Shown: positions 52,075-59,783 of the stretch, piece after piece | How positions within the stretch are numbered: position 1 is the stretch's first letter | Layout of the letters: every line of letters starts with the position of its first letter | Assembly (NCBI GenBank): GCA_963736305.1 | Contig: CAVTOD010000008.1 | Location: 310,001-374,000 of the forward strand | Length of the DNA stretch: 64,000 bases | DNA from: DASUPK01 sp963736305 | GTDB taxonomy: Bacteria > Actinomycetota > Thermoleophilia > Solirubrobacterales > 70-9 | Direction of reading: 5' to 3' | The notes under the pieces: model-generated | What the model was told of the DNA's origin: nothing | Databases searched by the model: none | What the model saw: the letters and a program-made list of their open reading frames with translations, nothing else | Made by a program: the position numbers and the translations under genes

Positions 52075-53229
52075 CTACGGCGACGTGGACGGCTGTATCG
52101 GTGGGCGCTCGCCGGATCTGCTCCGCACAGAGCCCGGGGCGGGGGTGGCGCGGGCGGGCTCGTCGGGCCACCAGCGCCGCCGCAGCCAGAGCGCGACGTA
52201 GACGAGCGTGACGAGGACGGGAACTTCGATGAGCGGGCCGACGACGCCGGCCAGCGCCTGGCCCGAGCTGGCACCCCAGACCCCGACGGCAACGGCGATC
52301 GCCAATTCGAAGTCGTTGGAGGCGACCGTGAAGGCGAGGGTCGCCGTCTTGGGGTATCCGAGGTTCATCACCCGGCCGAGGAGGAAGCCGAGTACCCACA
52401 TGCCGGCGAAGTATGCGAGCAGGGGCAGGGCAATGCGTGCAACCGTCAGCGGGTCGTTGGTGATGGCATCGCCCTGGATGGCAAACAGCAGCACGATCGT
52501 GAACAGCAGGCCGTAGAGCGTGATGGGCGCGATGCGCGGGATGACGGTCGACTCGAACCATGCCCGTCCGTGCCTGCGCAGGCCCCAGCGTCGCGTGAGG
52601 TAGCCGGCGGTAAGCGGGATGCCGAGGAAGATGAGCACCGTGCGCGCGACCTCCCAGATGCTGACCTCGAAGCCCTGGGTGTCCAGGCCGAGCAGATTGG
52701 GCAGGGCGTTGAGATAGAACCAGCCCAGAAGCGCGTAGGCGACGACCTGGAAGATGGCGTTGAAGACGACGAGGACCGCGGCGCGGTCGTTGTCGCCGCC
52801 GGCGAGGTCATTCCAGACGAGCACCATCGCAATGCAGCGCGCCAGGCCGACGACTATGACGCCGGTGCGGTAGGCGGGCTCGTCTGCCAGAAAGAGCCAT
52901 GCCAGCGTGAACATCAAGGCGGGGCCGATCACCCACGACAGGAACAGCGAGACGCCGAACATCCGCCCGTCGCCGCGCATCTTGCCCATCTCCTCGTAGC
53001 GGACCTTCGTGAGGACCGGGTACATCATCAGCAGCAGTCCGAGCGCGATCGGCAGGCTCACGGTGCCGACCTCTAGCTTGTCCAGGAAGTCGTTGAGCCC
53101 GGGCACGAGCGAGCCGAGCGCCAGCCCTCCGGCCATCGCCAGCGCGATCCACAGCGGCAGAAAGCGGTCCAGGGTCGAGAGCCGGCGGATGACGGCGGCC
53201 TCAGCGGGGTGGACGGCAGCTTGACTCAC
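52075..53229 (-). CDS. acr3: Arsenite efflux permease Acr3
   Basis: The 384-residue membrane protein has ten helices and the Acr3 pattern: KVRYEEMGKMRGDGRMFGVSLFLSW-type region, VGLARCIAMVLVWNDLAGGD with the conserved transport Cys, and VASNDFELAIAVAVGVWG carrying the conserved Glu. It exports arsenite using the proton gradient. The C-terminal tail is extended and Pro/Arg/Ser-rich. GTG 53229 starts it; no ribosome site is clear. It is the last gene of the minus-strand arsenic operon, 37 bp after arsJ. Confidence 0.93.
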   Translation of the reverse strand: MSQAAVHPAEAAVIRRLSTLDRFLPLWIALAMAGGLALGSLVPGLNDFLDKLEVGTVSLPIALGLLLMMYPVLTKVRYEEMGKMRGDGRMFGVSLFLSWVIGPALMFTLAWLFLADEPAYRTGVIVVGLARCIAMVLVWNDLAGGDNDRAAVLVVFNAIFQVVAYALLGWFYLNALPNLLGLDTQGFEVSIWEVARTVLIFLGIPLTAGYLTRRWGLRRHGRAWFESTVIPRIAPITLYGLLFTIVLLFAIQGDAITNDPLTVARIALPLLAYFAGMWVLGFLLGRVMNLGYPKTATLAFTVASNDFELAIAVAVGVWGASSGQALAGVVGPLIEVPVLVTLVYVALWLRRRWWPDEPARATPAPGSVRSRSGERPPIQPSTSP

Positions 53230-53266
53230 AACGTGACCACGATGCTACGGCTCCCAGCGCGGCCGG

Positions 53267-54550
53267 CTAGGACGCCGGCTCCGCCCGCGGCATTTCGATC
53301 CCGGTCGACCGGCGAGCGGTCGTCCTGGGGAGCATCAGCGAGAGCAGCCCGGCGGCCACGACGAAGGCGGCCGACACCCAGAGGCACGCGGTGAGGCCAT
53401 GCCACTCGTACAGCAGGCCCGAGAGCACCGTTCCCGCCAGTCGCCCGCCGGCGTTGGCCATGTAATAGAAGCCGACGTTCATCGCCACCTTGTCGTTGTC
53501 CGCGTAGGAGAGGATCAGATACGAGTGCACGGCCGAGTTCATGGCGAACACGACGCCAAAGATGATCAGTCCGATGACGACCGACGCGGTGGGGTCGGCG
53601 TCCGCTGACAGGGCGATCGCGATCCCGGCGGGCAGCGTGGCCAGGGCGAAGGCGAGCCAGGCCGCCGTCCTGCCGTCCGGTTCGCCGCCCTCCTCGGCCC
53701 GCCTCTTGACGAAACGGGGCGCGGAGGCCTGCACGATTCCGTAGCCGATGATCCAGGCCGCGAGGTAGAGGCTCACCTGCCAGAAGTTCCAGCCGACGAC
53801 CGAGTAAAGAAAGACCGGCAGGCCGACAACGAACCAGACATCCCGTGAGGCGAACAGGAAGATGCGGGCGCAGGCGAGGATGTTGACCGCCCGGTTGTTG
53901 GAGAACATGTGCTTGAACTTGGCCTTGGCGTCCGGGCGGCCGAGGTGCTGGCCGGCCATCAGGATCGAGACCGTCACGAGGGCGGTCGCCACCATCGCCG
54001 CCAGGATCAGTACCCCGGTTTGGAAGCCCACTGTGGTGAGCAGCAGCCCGCCCAAGAAGAAGCCGACGCCCTTCAGGGCGTTCTTCGAGCCGGTCAGGAT
54101 CGCCACCCACTTGTAGAGGGCGCCTTCCTGACCCTCCGGCACGATCAGTTTGACCGCGCTCTTCGAGCTCATCTTGGTCAGATCCTTCGCAATGCCCGAG
54201 AGCGCCTGCGATCCCATCACGTAGGGCACTACCAGCCATGCCTCGGGGGCAAATCCGAGCATGCTCTGGGCGCATATCTGGACCGAGAGGCCCATGAAGA
54301 GCGTCGTCTTGAGGCCAAACCGGGCTGCGAGCCAGCCGCCGACGAGGTTGGTGACGATGCCGAAGAACTCGTAGAGGAGAAACAGCGTGGCGAGCTGGAA
54401 CGGGCTGTACCCGAGCTGGTCGAAGAAGAACAGGATCAGCATGCGGCTGGCGCCGTCGACCATGGTGTCGGTCCAATATGCGCCCGTGACCAGCGCGTAG
54501 TTGCGCATGTCCGCCCGCGGCTCCTTTGCGGTTGCAGCGGCGTTCGACAC
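53267..54550 (-). CDS. arsJ: ArsJ-like organoarsenical efflux MFS permease
   Basis: The 427-residue MFS protein has 12 helices, and the ArsJ pattern YALVTGAYWTDTMVDGASRML at the start, SGIAKDLTKMSSKSAVK and VAILTGSKNALKGVGFFLGG. Its gene lies 10 bp after a GAPDH gene, as in known arsJ-gapdh pairs, where the dehydrogenase makes 1-arseno-3-phosphoglycerate and ArsJ exports it. That gives a non-reductive route of arsenate loss. GTG 54550 is the start after a GGGGT stretch. Confidence 0.9.
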   Translation of the reverse strand: MSNAAATAKEPRADMRNYALVTGAYWTDTMVDGASRMLILFFFDQLGYSPFQLATLFLLYEFFGIVTNLVGGWLAARFGLKTTLFMGLSVQICAQSMLGFAPEAWLVVPYVMGSQALSGIAKDLTKMSSKSAVKLIVPEGQEGALYKWVAILTGSKNALKGVGFFLGGLLLTTVGFQTGVLILAAMVATALVTVSILMAGQHLGRPDAKAKFKHMFSNNRAVNILACARIFLFASRDVWFVVGLPVFLYSVVGWNFWQVSLYLAAWIIGYGIVQASAPRFVKRRAEEGGEPDGRTAAWLAFALATLPAGIAIALSADADPTASVVIGLIIFGVVFAMNSAVHSYLILSYADNDKVAMNVGFYYMANAGGRLAGTVLSGLLYEWHGLTACLWVSAAFVVAAGLLSLMLPRTTARRSTGIEMPRAEPAS

Positions 54551-54560
54551 GTCGTGACCC

Positions 54561-55619
54561 CTAGGCGCTCAGCGGGACGGTTCGGGATCCCGGCGGAGCC
54601 GGAAGGGTGAGTGCAACCTTGCGCGCGAGCTCCACCAGTCGGTTGGCGTAACCCCACTCGTTGTCGTACCAGGCAAGGACCTTCACCTGGGTTCCGCCCG
54701 TCACCATCGTCGACGGCCCGTCGACGATCCCCGAGCGGGGGTCGTCGACGTAGTCGACCGAGACCAGGGGTCGCTCCTCATAGCCGAGGATCCCCGAGAG
54801 CGGCCCATCGGCTGCCTGCGAGAGAAGGGCGTTGACCTCGTCCACCGTCGTCTCGCGACGCACCTCGAACACGCAGTCGGTGATCGAGGAGTTCATCAAC
54901 GGCACCCGGACCGCGAGGCCATCGAGCTTGCCCTCGAGCTCGGGGAAGATCAGGCCGATCGCCGTCGCAGATCCGGTCGTGGTCGGGATCAGCGACATGC
55001 TGGCGGCGCGGGCTCGCCGGAGGTCCTTGTGCGGGGCGTCCACCACGCTCTGGGTGTTGGTCATGTCGTGGAGGGTCGTGATCGAGCCGTGCTCTATCCC
55101 GATCCCCTCGTGGATCACCTTGACCACGGGGGCGAGGCAGTTCGTCGTGCAGGAGGCAGCCGTCACGACGTCGTGCTCGGCCGGGTCGTAGAGGTCGTCG
55201 TTGACGCCCATGACCAGATTGAGGGCTCCCGGGTCCTTGATCGGCGCCGCGACAATCACCTTCTTCACGCCTCGGTGGAAATAGGCGTCAAGTGACTCGA
55301 GTGTCCGGAAGTTGCCGGAGCATTCGAGGACGATCTCGACGCCGAGCTCGTCCCAGGGAACGTCGCCCGGCTCGGCGTGAGCGCTGTAGCCGACCAGCTC
55401 GCCGTCGATCGCGAGCTTGCCGTCGCGCTCATCGACGTTTCGGTCCCAGCGGCCGTGGACCGAGTCGAACTTGAGGAGGTGGGCCGCGGTCGCAGCGTCG
55501 CCGTGCAGCTCGTTCACGTGAACAAAGGACAGCTCGGACCAACCCCAGGCGGCCCGCAGCGCAAGGCGGCCCATGCGACCGAAGCCGTTCACGCCGACCG
55601 CGACGCTGGGTTCAGTCAT
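54561..55619 (-). CDS. Glyceraldehyde-3-phosphate dehydrogenase (arsJ-associated)
   Basis: The 352-residue enzyme has the NAD site VGVNGFGRMGRLALRA at about 8-23, the catalytic Cys in AASCTTNC (C157), HDMTNTQSVVDAPHKDLRRARAA and YDNEWGYANRL. It oxidises glyceraldehyde 3-phosphate; with arsenate in place of phosphate it forms 1-arseno-3-phosphoglycerate, the ArsJ substrate. Its start overlaps the arsC end by 8 bp, and arsJ follows, so it is a dedicated detoxification copy rather than the glycolytic one, which is inference from context. Confidence 0.92.
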   Translation of the reverse strand: MTEPSVAVGVNGFGRMGRLALRAAWGWSELSFVHVNELHGDAATAAHLLKFDSVHGRWDRNVDERDGKLAIDGELVGYSAHAEPGDVPWDELGVEIVLECSGNFRTLESLDAYFHRGVKKVIVAAPIKDPGALNLVMGVNDDLYDPAEHDVVTAASCTTNCLAPVVKVIHEGIGIEHGSITTLHDMTNTQSVVDAPHKDLRRARAASMSLIPTTTGSATAIGLIFPELEGKLDGLAVRVPLMNSSITDCVFEVRRETTVDEVNALLSQAADGPLSGILGYEERPLVSVDYVDDPRSGIVDGPSTMVTGGTQVKVLAWYDNEWGYANRLVELARKVALTLPAPPGSRTVPLSA

Positions 55620-56247
55620 CGCTCCGCAAGCTGACGATCAGGGCCTCGACCCGATCCCGGATCTCGTCCCGGATTCTGCGAACGGTCTCGAGATCCTTGC
55701 CGGCCGGATCCTCGAGGTCCCAGTCCTCGTAGCGCTTGCCGGGGTAGATCGGGCAGGCATCGCCGCAGCCCATCGTGATCACCGCGTCTGCCGCGCGGAC
55801 GACCTCGTCGGTCAGGGGCTTCGGGAACTCCTTGGAGATGTCGATACCCATCTCCTCCATCGCCGTCACAGCGTTCGGGTTGAGTCGATCGACGGGGTCC
55901 GACCCTGCCGAGCGCACGTGAACCCGGCCCTCGGCGAGCTTGTCCAGCAGGCCCGCGGCCATCTGGCTGCGCCCGGAGTTGTGCACGCAGACGAACAGAA
56001 CCTCGGGGACCATCTTGGTCACCCTGCCCTCCGCCTGCGCGAGGGCGCGCAGACGCTCACGCGAGAAGCGCTCGACCAGCAGGGGCACGAAATCCTGGAA
56101 GCGAGCGTCGGAGAACTGGTCGAGGCTCTCCTCCACATAGGCGTCGATGGTCTCGCGGGAGAAGATTCCCTCGAACTCCTGCGCGAGGAGATCGACGGAG
56201 CGCTGAATGTGTTCTCTGGTTGCCTCATCAAGCTGCGTTGCCATCAT
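55612..56247 (-). CDS. arsC: Arsenate reductase ArsC with N-terminal three-helix domain
   Basis: The 211-residue protein has a helical N-terminal domain of about 75 residues (SVDLLAQEFEGIFSRETIDAYV, FVPLLVERFSRERLRALA) known as a three-helix dimerisation domain of actinobacterial ArsC. A low-molecular-weight phosphatase-type reductase follows with the active site CVHNSGRSQMA (C87, R93), MGCGDACPIYPG (C161, C165) and the DPAG Asp loop. It reduces arsenate to arsenite for Acr3. ATG 56247 follows GAGGAGG. It is the first gene of the minus-strand operon. Confidence 0.93.
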   Translation of the reverse strand: MMATQLDEATREHIQRSVDLLAQEFEGIFSRETIDAYVEESLDQFSDARFQDFVPLLVERFSRERLRALAQAEGRVTKMVPEVLFVCVHNSGRSQMAAGLLDKLAEGRVHVRSAGSDPVDRLNPNAVTAMEEMGIDISKEFPKPLTDEVVRAADAVITMGCGDACPIYPGKRYEDWDLEDPAGKDLETVRRIRDEIRDRVEALIVSLRSDD

Positions 56248-56279
56248 CTTGCCTCCTCTCCAGCCCCGGGTTCGCCGAG

Positions 56280-56308
56280 ATCCTAAAGGTTGACAACTGT
56301 CTATTCAA
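56280..56308 (-). promoter_or_regulatory. Promoter of the arsC operon
   Basis: On the minus strand TTGAAT (56303-56308) and TAGGAT (56280-56285) are separated by 17 bp, a typical sigma-70-type arrangement. The -35 touches the ArsR operator. Confidence 0.6.
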
Positions 56309-56318
56309 TCGATATACG
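56290..56318 (+). promoter_or_regulatory. Promoter of arsR, with near-consensus -35
   Basis: TTGACA (56290-56295) and TATACG (56313-56318) are separated by exactly 17 bp. The expected start of transcription is at the ATG 56326, so arsR is likely leaderless. Confidence 0.65.
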
Positions 56319-56327
56319 TGTATCGAT
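56308..56327. promoter_or_regulatory. ArsR operator
   Basis: ATCGATA (56308-56314) and TATCGAT (56321-56327) are perfect inverted repeats around TACGTG. The site covers the arsR -10 and start codon and abuts the arsC -35, so one bound ArsR dimer would shut both directions. Confidence 0.65.
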
Positions 56328-56682
56328 GACTGTCGATCTGGAGATGGTTCCCAAGCAAAAGCGAGCGGCTGGCGAGCCGTGTTGCGAACCGGTTGTCTAT
56401 CCGGACGTCGAGCGGGCGCAGGCCGAGCGGATGGGCGCGATCGCCAAGGCGCTCGGCGACCCCATCCGGATCCAGCTCGTCGACGTCCTACGGAAGCACG
56501 CCGGCAAGGTCTGCGTCTGCGAGCTCGTGCCGCTCTTCGATCTCTCGCAGCCCACGGTTTCGCACCACCTGAAGGTCCTGCGCGAGGCCGGCATCGTCGG
56601 CTCGGAGCGTCAGGGCCTGTGGGCCTACTACTACGTCAACCCCGAGGCATTGGAGGAACTGAGCGCATGGCTGAGCGACTGA
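56326..56682 (+). CDS. arsR: ArsR-family arsenic-responsive repressor
   Basis: The 118-residue repressor has the winged-helix core ALGDPIRIQLVDVL, CELVPLFDLSQPTVSHHLKVLREAGIVGSERQG and YYYVNPEALEEL. Candidate As(III) ligands are C63/C65 (KVCVCEL, as in classic ArsR) and an N-terminal pair C19/C20 (GEPCCEP). It represses the divergent arsenic operons until arsenite binds. ATG 56326 is at the expected transcription start; ATG 56344 has only a GGAG touching it and would lose six residues. Its end overlaps arsM by 16 bp. Confidence 0.93.
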   Translation: MTVDLEMVPKQKRAAGEPCCEPVVYPDVERAQAERMGAIAKALGDPIRIQLVDVLRKHAGKVCVCELVPLFDLSQPTVSHHLKVLREAGIVGSERQGLWAYYYVNPEALEELSAWLSD

Positions 56683-57476
56683 CGGGCAAGGACGAGATCC
56701 GCGACGCAGTGCGCGAACGGTATGCGGCGGCAGCTACCTCGGTTGGGGAGGAGCGCGTCGCGTGTTGCACTCCCTCGACGGCGTCCGATGCCGGGCAATC
56801 CTCCTGCGGCTGCGGCACGGATGTCCCCGACGCCTGCGGCGGCGACGAGTTCGGCGCCGGCCTCTACGACGAGACGGATCGTGACGCGCTCCCGGACGAG
56901 GCGAAGCTCGCCTCGCTCGGTTGCGGCAACCCGACGGCGGTCGCTGAGCTCCATGAGGGCGAGACCGTCCTGGACCTGGGATCGGGCGGTGGCATCGACG
57001 TCTTGCTCTCCGCTCGCCGGGTCGGACCGACGGGCAAGACCTACGGCGTTGACATGACCGACGAGATGCTCGATCTCGCCCGCCGCAACCAGGGCGAAGC
57101 CGGCGTCGAGAACGTCGAGTTCGTGAAGGGCACGATCGAGGACGTGCCCTTGCCGGACGACTCCGTCGACGTCGTGATCTCCAACTGCGTGATCAACCTC
57201 TCCGGCGACAAGGCCTCCGTATTCCGCGAGGCCGCGCGGGTGCTGCGGCCCGGAGGCCGGTTCGCGGTCAGCGACGTCGTCGCGGACCCCGGGATGGACG
57301 AGGAGACGCGGCGCGACATGGCGCAGTGGATGGGCTGTATTGCCGGTGCGCTCACCCAGGACGACTTCCGGTCCGAGCTCGAGGCCGCCGGCTTCGAGGA
57401 AGTCGAGATTCGCGAGACCCACCGGGTCCACGACCAGGCGGGCTCGGCGATCATCCGCGCCAGAATGCCCGCGTGA
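56667..57476 (+). CDS. arsM: Arsenite S-adenosylmethionine methyltransferase ArsM
   Basis: The 269-residue enzyme has the SAM site VLDLGSGGG at 101-109 and the three conserved arsenic-binding Cys: C86 (SLGCGNP), C174 (ISNCVINLS) and C224 (WMGCIAGAL). An extra Cys-rich stretch lies near the start (CCTPS, SCGCGTD, DACGG) that may deliver metalloid. It methylates As(III) to methylated arsenicals. ATG 56667 follows GGAGG and lies inside the arsR end. Its stop overlaps the GTG start of the R2-like gene (GTGA), so the two are translated together. Confidence 0.94.
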   Translation: MAERLTGKDEIRDAVRERYAAAATSVGEERVACCTPSTASDAGQSSCGCGTDVPDACGGDEFGAGLYDETDRDALPDEAKLASLGCGNPTAVAELHEGETVLDLGSGGGIDVLLSARRVGPTGKTYGVDMTDEMLDLARRNQGEAGVENVEFVKGTIEDVPLPDDSVDVVISNCVINLSGDKASVFREAARVLRPGGRFAVSDVVADPGMDEETRRDMAQWMGCIAGALTQDDFRSELEAAGFEEVEIRETHRVHDQAGSAIIRARMPA

Positions 57477-58306
57477 ACTCGGCCGCGACGGTCGCCCTTA
57501 AGGACCCCGAGCAGCTCTATCTCGACTGGGAGCATGCCCACTGGGCCGCCCAGGACATCGACCTGAGCCGTGATCCGACGGACTGGGCCGGGCTCGAGGA
57601 GGGCGAGCGGAGCCTTCTCTACTTCGCGCTCAGCTCGCTGATGGTCGCGGAGGAGCGGATCTCGACCCAGTTCTGCGGCCTGGTACTGGCGCAGGATGAC
57701 GAGGAGGAGGGGAGCTACCTCTCAACCCAGCTGGTCGATGAGGTCCGGCACATGCAGTTCTACGCGCGCTTCCAGAACGAGGTGATCGCCGATCCGGGCG
57801 CGATCGCCACCCACGTCGCCCGCGCCCGCGAGGTGCTCGGCGAGGCCTTCGAGCGCATCTTCGACCAGGCGCTGGTGCAGGCTCACGACCGCCTCATTCG
57901 CGACCCCCGCGACCGTGATTCCAAGGTCCGCTTCGTGACGATCTACCACATGGTCCTCGAGGGGACCCTCGGCCTCACGGCATCCCACTTCATCCTCGAC
58001 TTCCTGCGCGAGCGAGAACTCCTTCCCGGCTTCGCGGAGGGCTACGGCCTGATCGCCTCCGACGAGCAGCGCCACATCGCGTACGGGACGTGGTTCCTGC
58101 GCGAGGAGGTCGCCGCCGATCCCGCGATGGCGGATGTGATCCGGGACCAGATCAAGGAGCTGCTCCCCGCCGTCGCCGAGTCGATCTCCCCGCCGAGCGA
58201 GGGCGCCTGGGACGTGCTTGGCGTCGAGGAGGGTGCGCTGGGGGCGTTCGCGCTCGGGGCGCTGGGCCGGCGCCTGGCGCTGATCGGCGCTCCGCTGGAC
58301 GGATAG
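57473..58306 (+). CDS. R2-like di-metal oxidase (R2lox-type) coupled to arsM
   Basis: The 277-residue helical protein has the ferritin-like di-metal ligands of the R2 superfamily: E60 (MVAEERIS), E90/H93 (VDEVRHMQF), E163 (MVLEGTLG) and E198/H201 (SDEQRHIAYG). Y158 lies five residues before E163, where R2-like ligand-binding oxidases have the Tyr of their Tyr-Val ether link; the partner position (E60+3) is Ile63. There is no C-terminal peptide that would bind a reductase large subunit, and no large subunit gene is nearby. GTG 57473 overlaps the arsM stop. A role in arsenic metabolism is inferred from context. Confidence 0.82.
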   Translation: MNSAATVALKDPEQLYLDWEHAHWAAQDIDLSRDPTDWAGLEEGERSLLYFALSSLMVAEERISTQFCGLVLAQDDEEEGSYLSTQLVDEVRHMQFYARFQNEVIADPGAIATHVARAREVLGEAFERIFDQALVQAHDRLIRDPRDRDSKVRFVTIYHMVLEGTLGLTASHFILDFLRERELLPGFAEGYGLIASDEQRHIAYGTWFLREEVAADPAMADVIRDQIKELLPAVAESISPPSEGAWDVLGVEEGALGAFALGALGRRLALIGAPLDG

Positions 58307-58369
58307 CCCACGCAATCCGCGGATTCGGAGCGCGGCTTGATCCGGCTGCCCTGAGAGAATCAGTCGCGA

Positions 58370-59275
58370 ATGCTCTGCGGGGCGATCGATATCGGCTCCA
58401 ACACGACGCGACTGCTCGTCGCCGAGCCCGAGGAGGGCCAGCTCCGCAAGGTGATGGAGCAGCGCGCCTACACCCGGATCGGCAAGGACGCCTCGAAGAA
58501 CGGGAAGATCACGGCCGAGAAGATCGCCGAGGTCGCGGAGGTCGTAACCAGGCAGGTACGCCTTGCCCATGAGATGGGGGCGGAGGTGGTGAAGACCGTC
58601 GCGACGGCCGCGATCCGCGAGTCCAAGAACCGCGAAAAGGTCGTCAAGGAGATCGAAGAGGCCGCGCAGGTCGAGGTGGACGTCCTGGACGAGGAGGAGG
58701 AGGGGCGCTTCGCGTTCATCGGGGCGACCAAGTCCCTCAGTCACCCGGTCGAGGGGAAGGTGGCCGTGGTGGACGTCGGGGGCGGCTCATCCGAGGTGAT
58801 CTACGGGACCACGCCCGACGGTGTGACGGAGGTGAAGTCGTTCAAGATCGGCTCCGGCTCCCTCACCGAGGATCACCTGGAGTCTGACCCGCCGTCGGCC
58901 GGTGAGATCCGCGGCCTGCGCGACCACATCTCCGACTTCTTCGAGAAGGTCGAGCTGGAGCAGCCCGACCAGGCCGTCGCCGTCGGCGGCAGCGCCACGT
59001 CACTCCGCACGCTGGTCGGAGCGGTGCTCGAGTACGAGACGCTCGAGCGGGCGGTCCGGGTGCTCTCCAGCGACGAGATCTACGAGGTCGCCAAGCGCTT
59101 CGAGCTCGACTCGCGCCGGGTCAAGCTGCTCCCCGCCGGCGTGCTGCTGCTCGAGAAGTTCTCTCAGATGCTCGGCCAGCCGCTGCAGATCGGCAAGGGC
59201 GGCCTGCGCGAGGGGATCATCCTCACGCTGCTGAACGGCAACGCGAACGGCTCGCACCAGAGACTCGCCGCGTAG
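58370..59275 (+). CDS. ppx: Exopolyphosphatase Ppx/GppA
   Basis: The 301-residue protein has the ASKHA phosphatase motifs AIDIGSNTTRLLV, VATAAIRESKN, VVDVGGGSSEVIY and VAVGGSATSLRTL. It is of the short actinobacterial type (about 300 residues, without the C-terminal HD domain). It hydrolyses polyphosphate or pppGpp. ATG 58370 is preceded by GAGAAT at 9 nt and no ribosome site. Two CHAD-domain genes follow on the same strand, so a polyphosphate module is likely. Confidence 0.93.
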   Translation: MLCGAIDIGSNTTRLLVAEPEEGQLRKVMEQRAYTRIGKDASKNGKITAEKIAEVAEVVTRQVRLAHEMGAEVVKTVATAAIRESKNREKVVKEIEEAAQVEVDVLDEEEEGRFAFIGATKSLSHPVEGKVAVVDVGGGSSEVIYGTTPDGVTEVKSFKIGSGSLTEDHLESDPPSAGEIRGLRDHISDFFEKVELEQPDQAVAVGGSATSLRTLVGAVLEYETLERAVRVLSSDEIYEVAKRFELDSRRVKLLPAGVLLLEKFSQMLGQPLQIGKGGLREGIILTLLNGNANGSHQRLAA

Positions 59276-59297
59276 GCGTTAGCGTTACTGCCCGCTC

Positions 59298-59783
59298 GTG
59301 GCCAAGCCGAAGCCGATCCCCGACCTGACGTGCGACGTTCCGTACGCGGACGCCGCCGCGAAGATCGTCTCGGTCCGGGGCGCCGAGCTAGCCGAGCAGG
59401 CACAGGGGGTGCTCGACACAGGCGACATCGAGCGCGTTCATGACATGCGCGTGGCGACGCGTCGGCTGCGGGCCGCCCTCGAGATCTTCGAGCCCTGTTT
59501 CCCCGCGAAGCCCTACGGTCAGGCGCTCTCGGAGGTGAAGCGCCTCGCGGACGCCCTCGGCGAGCGGCGCGACCGAGACGTGGCGATCGCCGCTCTCCAC
59601 GACTTCAACGATCAGATGGCTGCGCCGGACCGCCGGGGTGTCGCGTCGCTGATCGACCAGTTCCGCGCCGAGCAGGAACAGGCGAACGAGGAGCTCGCGC
59701 CGCTGGTGGCGGAGGAGAGCCTGCGGGGGCTGCGGGAGAGCATCGGCGAACTGGTTGCCGGCGCTCGTGAGGTGTCCGTGTGA
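59298..59783 (+). CDS. CHAD-domain protein (short)
   Basis: The 161-residue protein is the front part of a CHAD domain: VHDMRVATRRLRAALEIF with the conserved His and Arg/Arg pair and VKRLADALGERRDRDVAIAAL. CHAD domains bind polyphosphate with basic surfaces. It ends where the second CHAD gene begins (4-bp overlap at GTGTGA), so the pair looks like one long CHAD region split into two chains. GTG 59298 is the start. Confidence 0.85.
   Translation: MAKPKPIPDLTCDVPYADAAAKIVSVRGAELAEQAQGVLDTGDIERVHDMRVATRRLRAALEIFEPCFPAKPYGQALSEVKRLADALGERRDRDVAIAALHDFNDQMAAPDRRGVASLIDQFRAEQEQANEELAPLVAEESLRGLRESIGELVAGAREVSV

Noticed and set aside
57473..58306. Class I ribonucleotide reductase small subunit
   Set aside because: Ligands fit the superfamily, but there is no large-subunit gene nearby, no C-terminal interaction tail was recognised and the Tyr position fits R2lox better.
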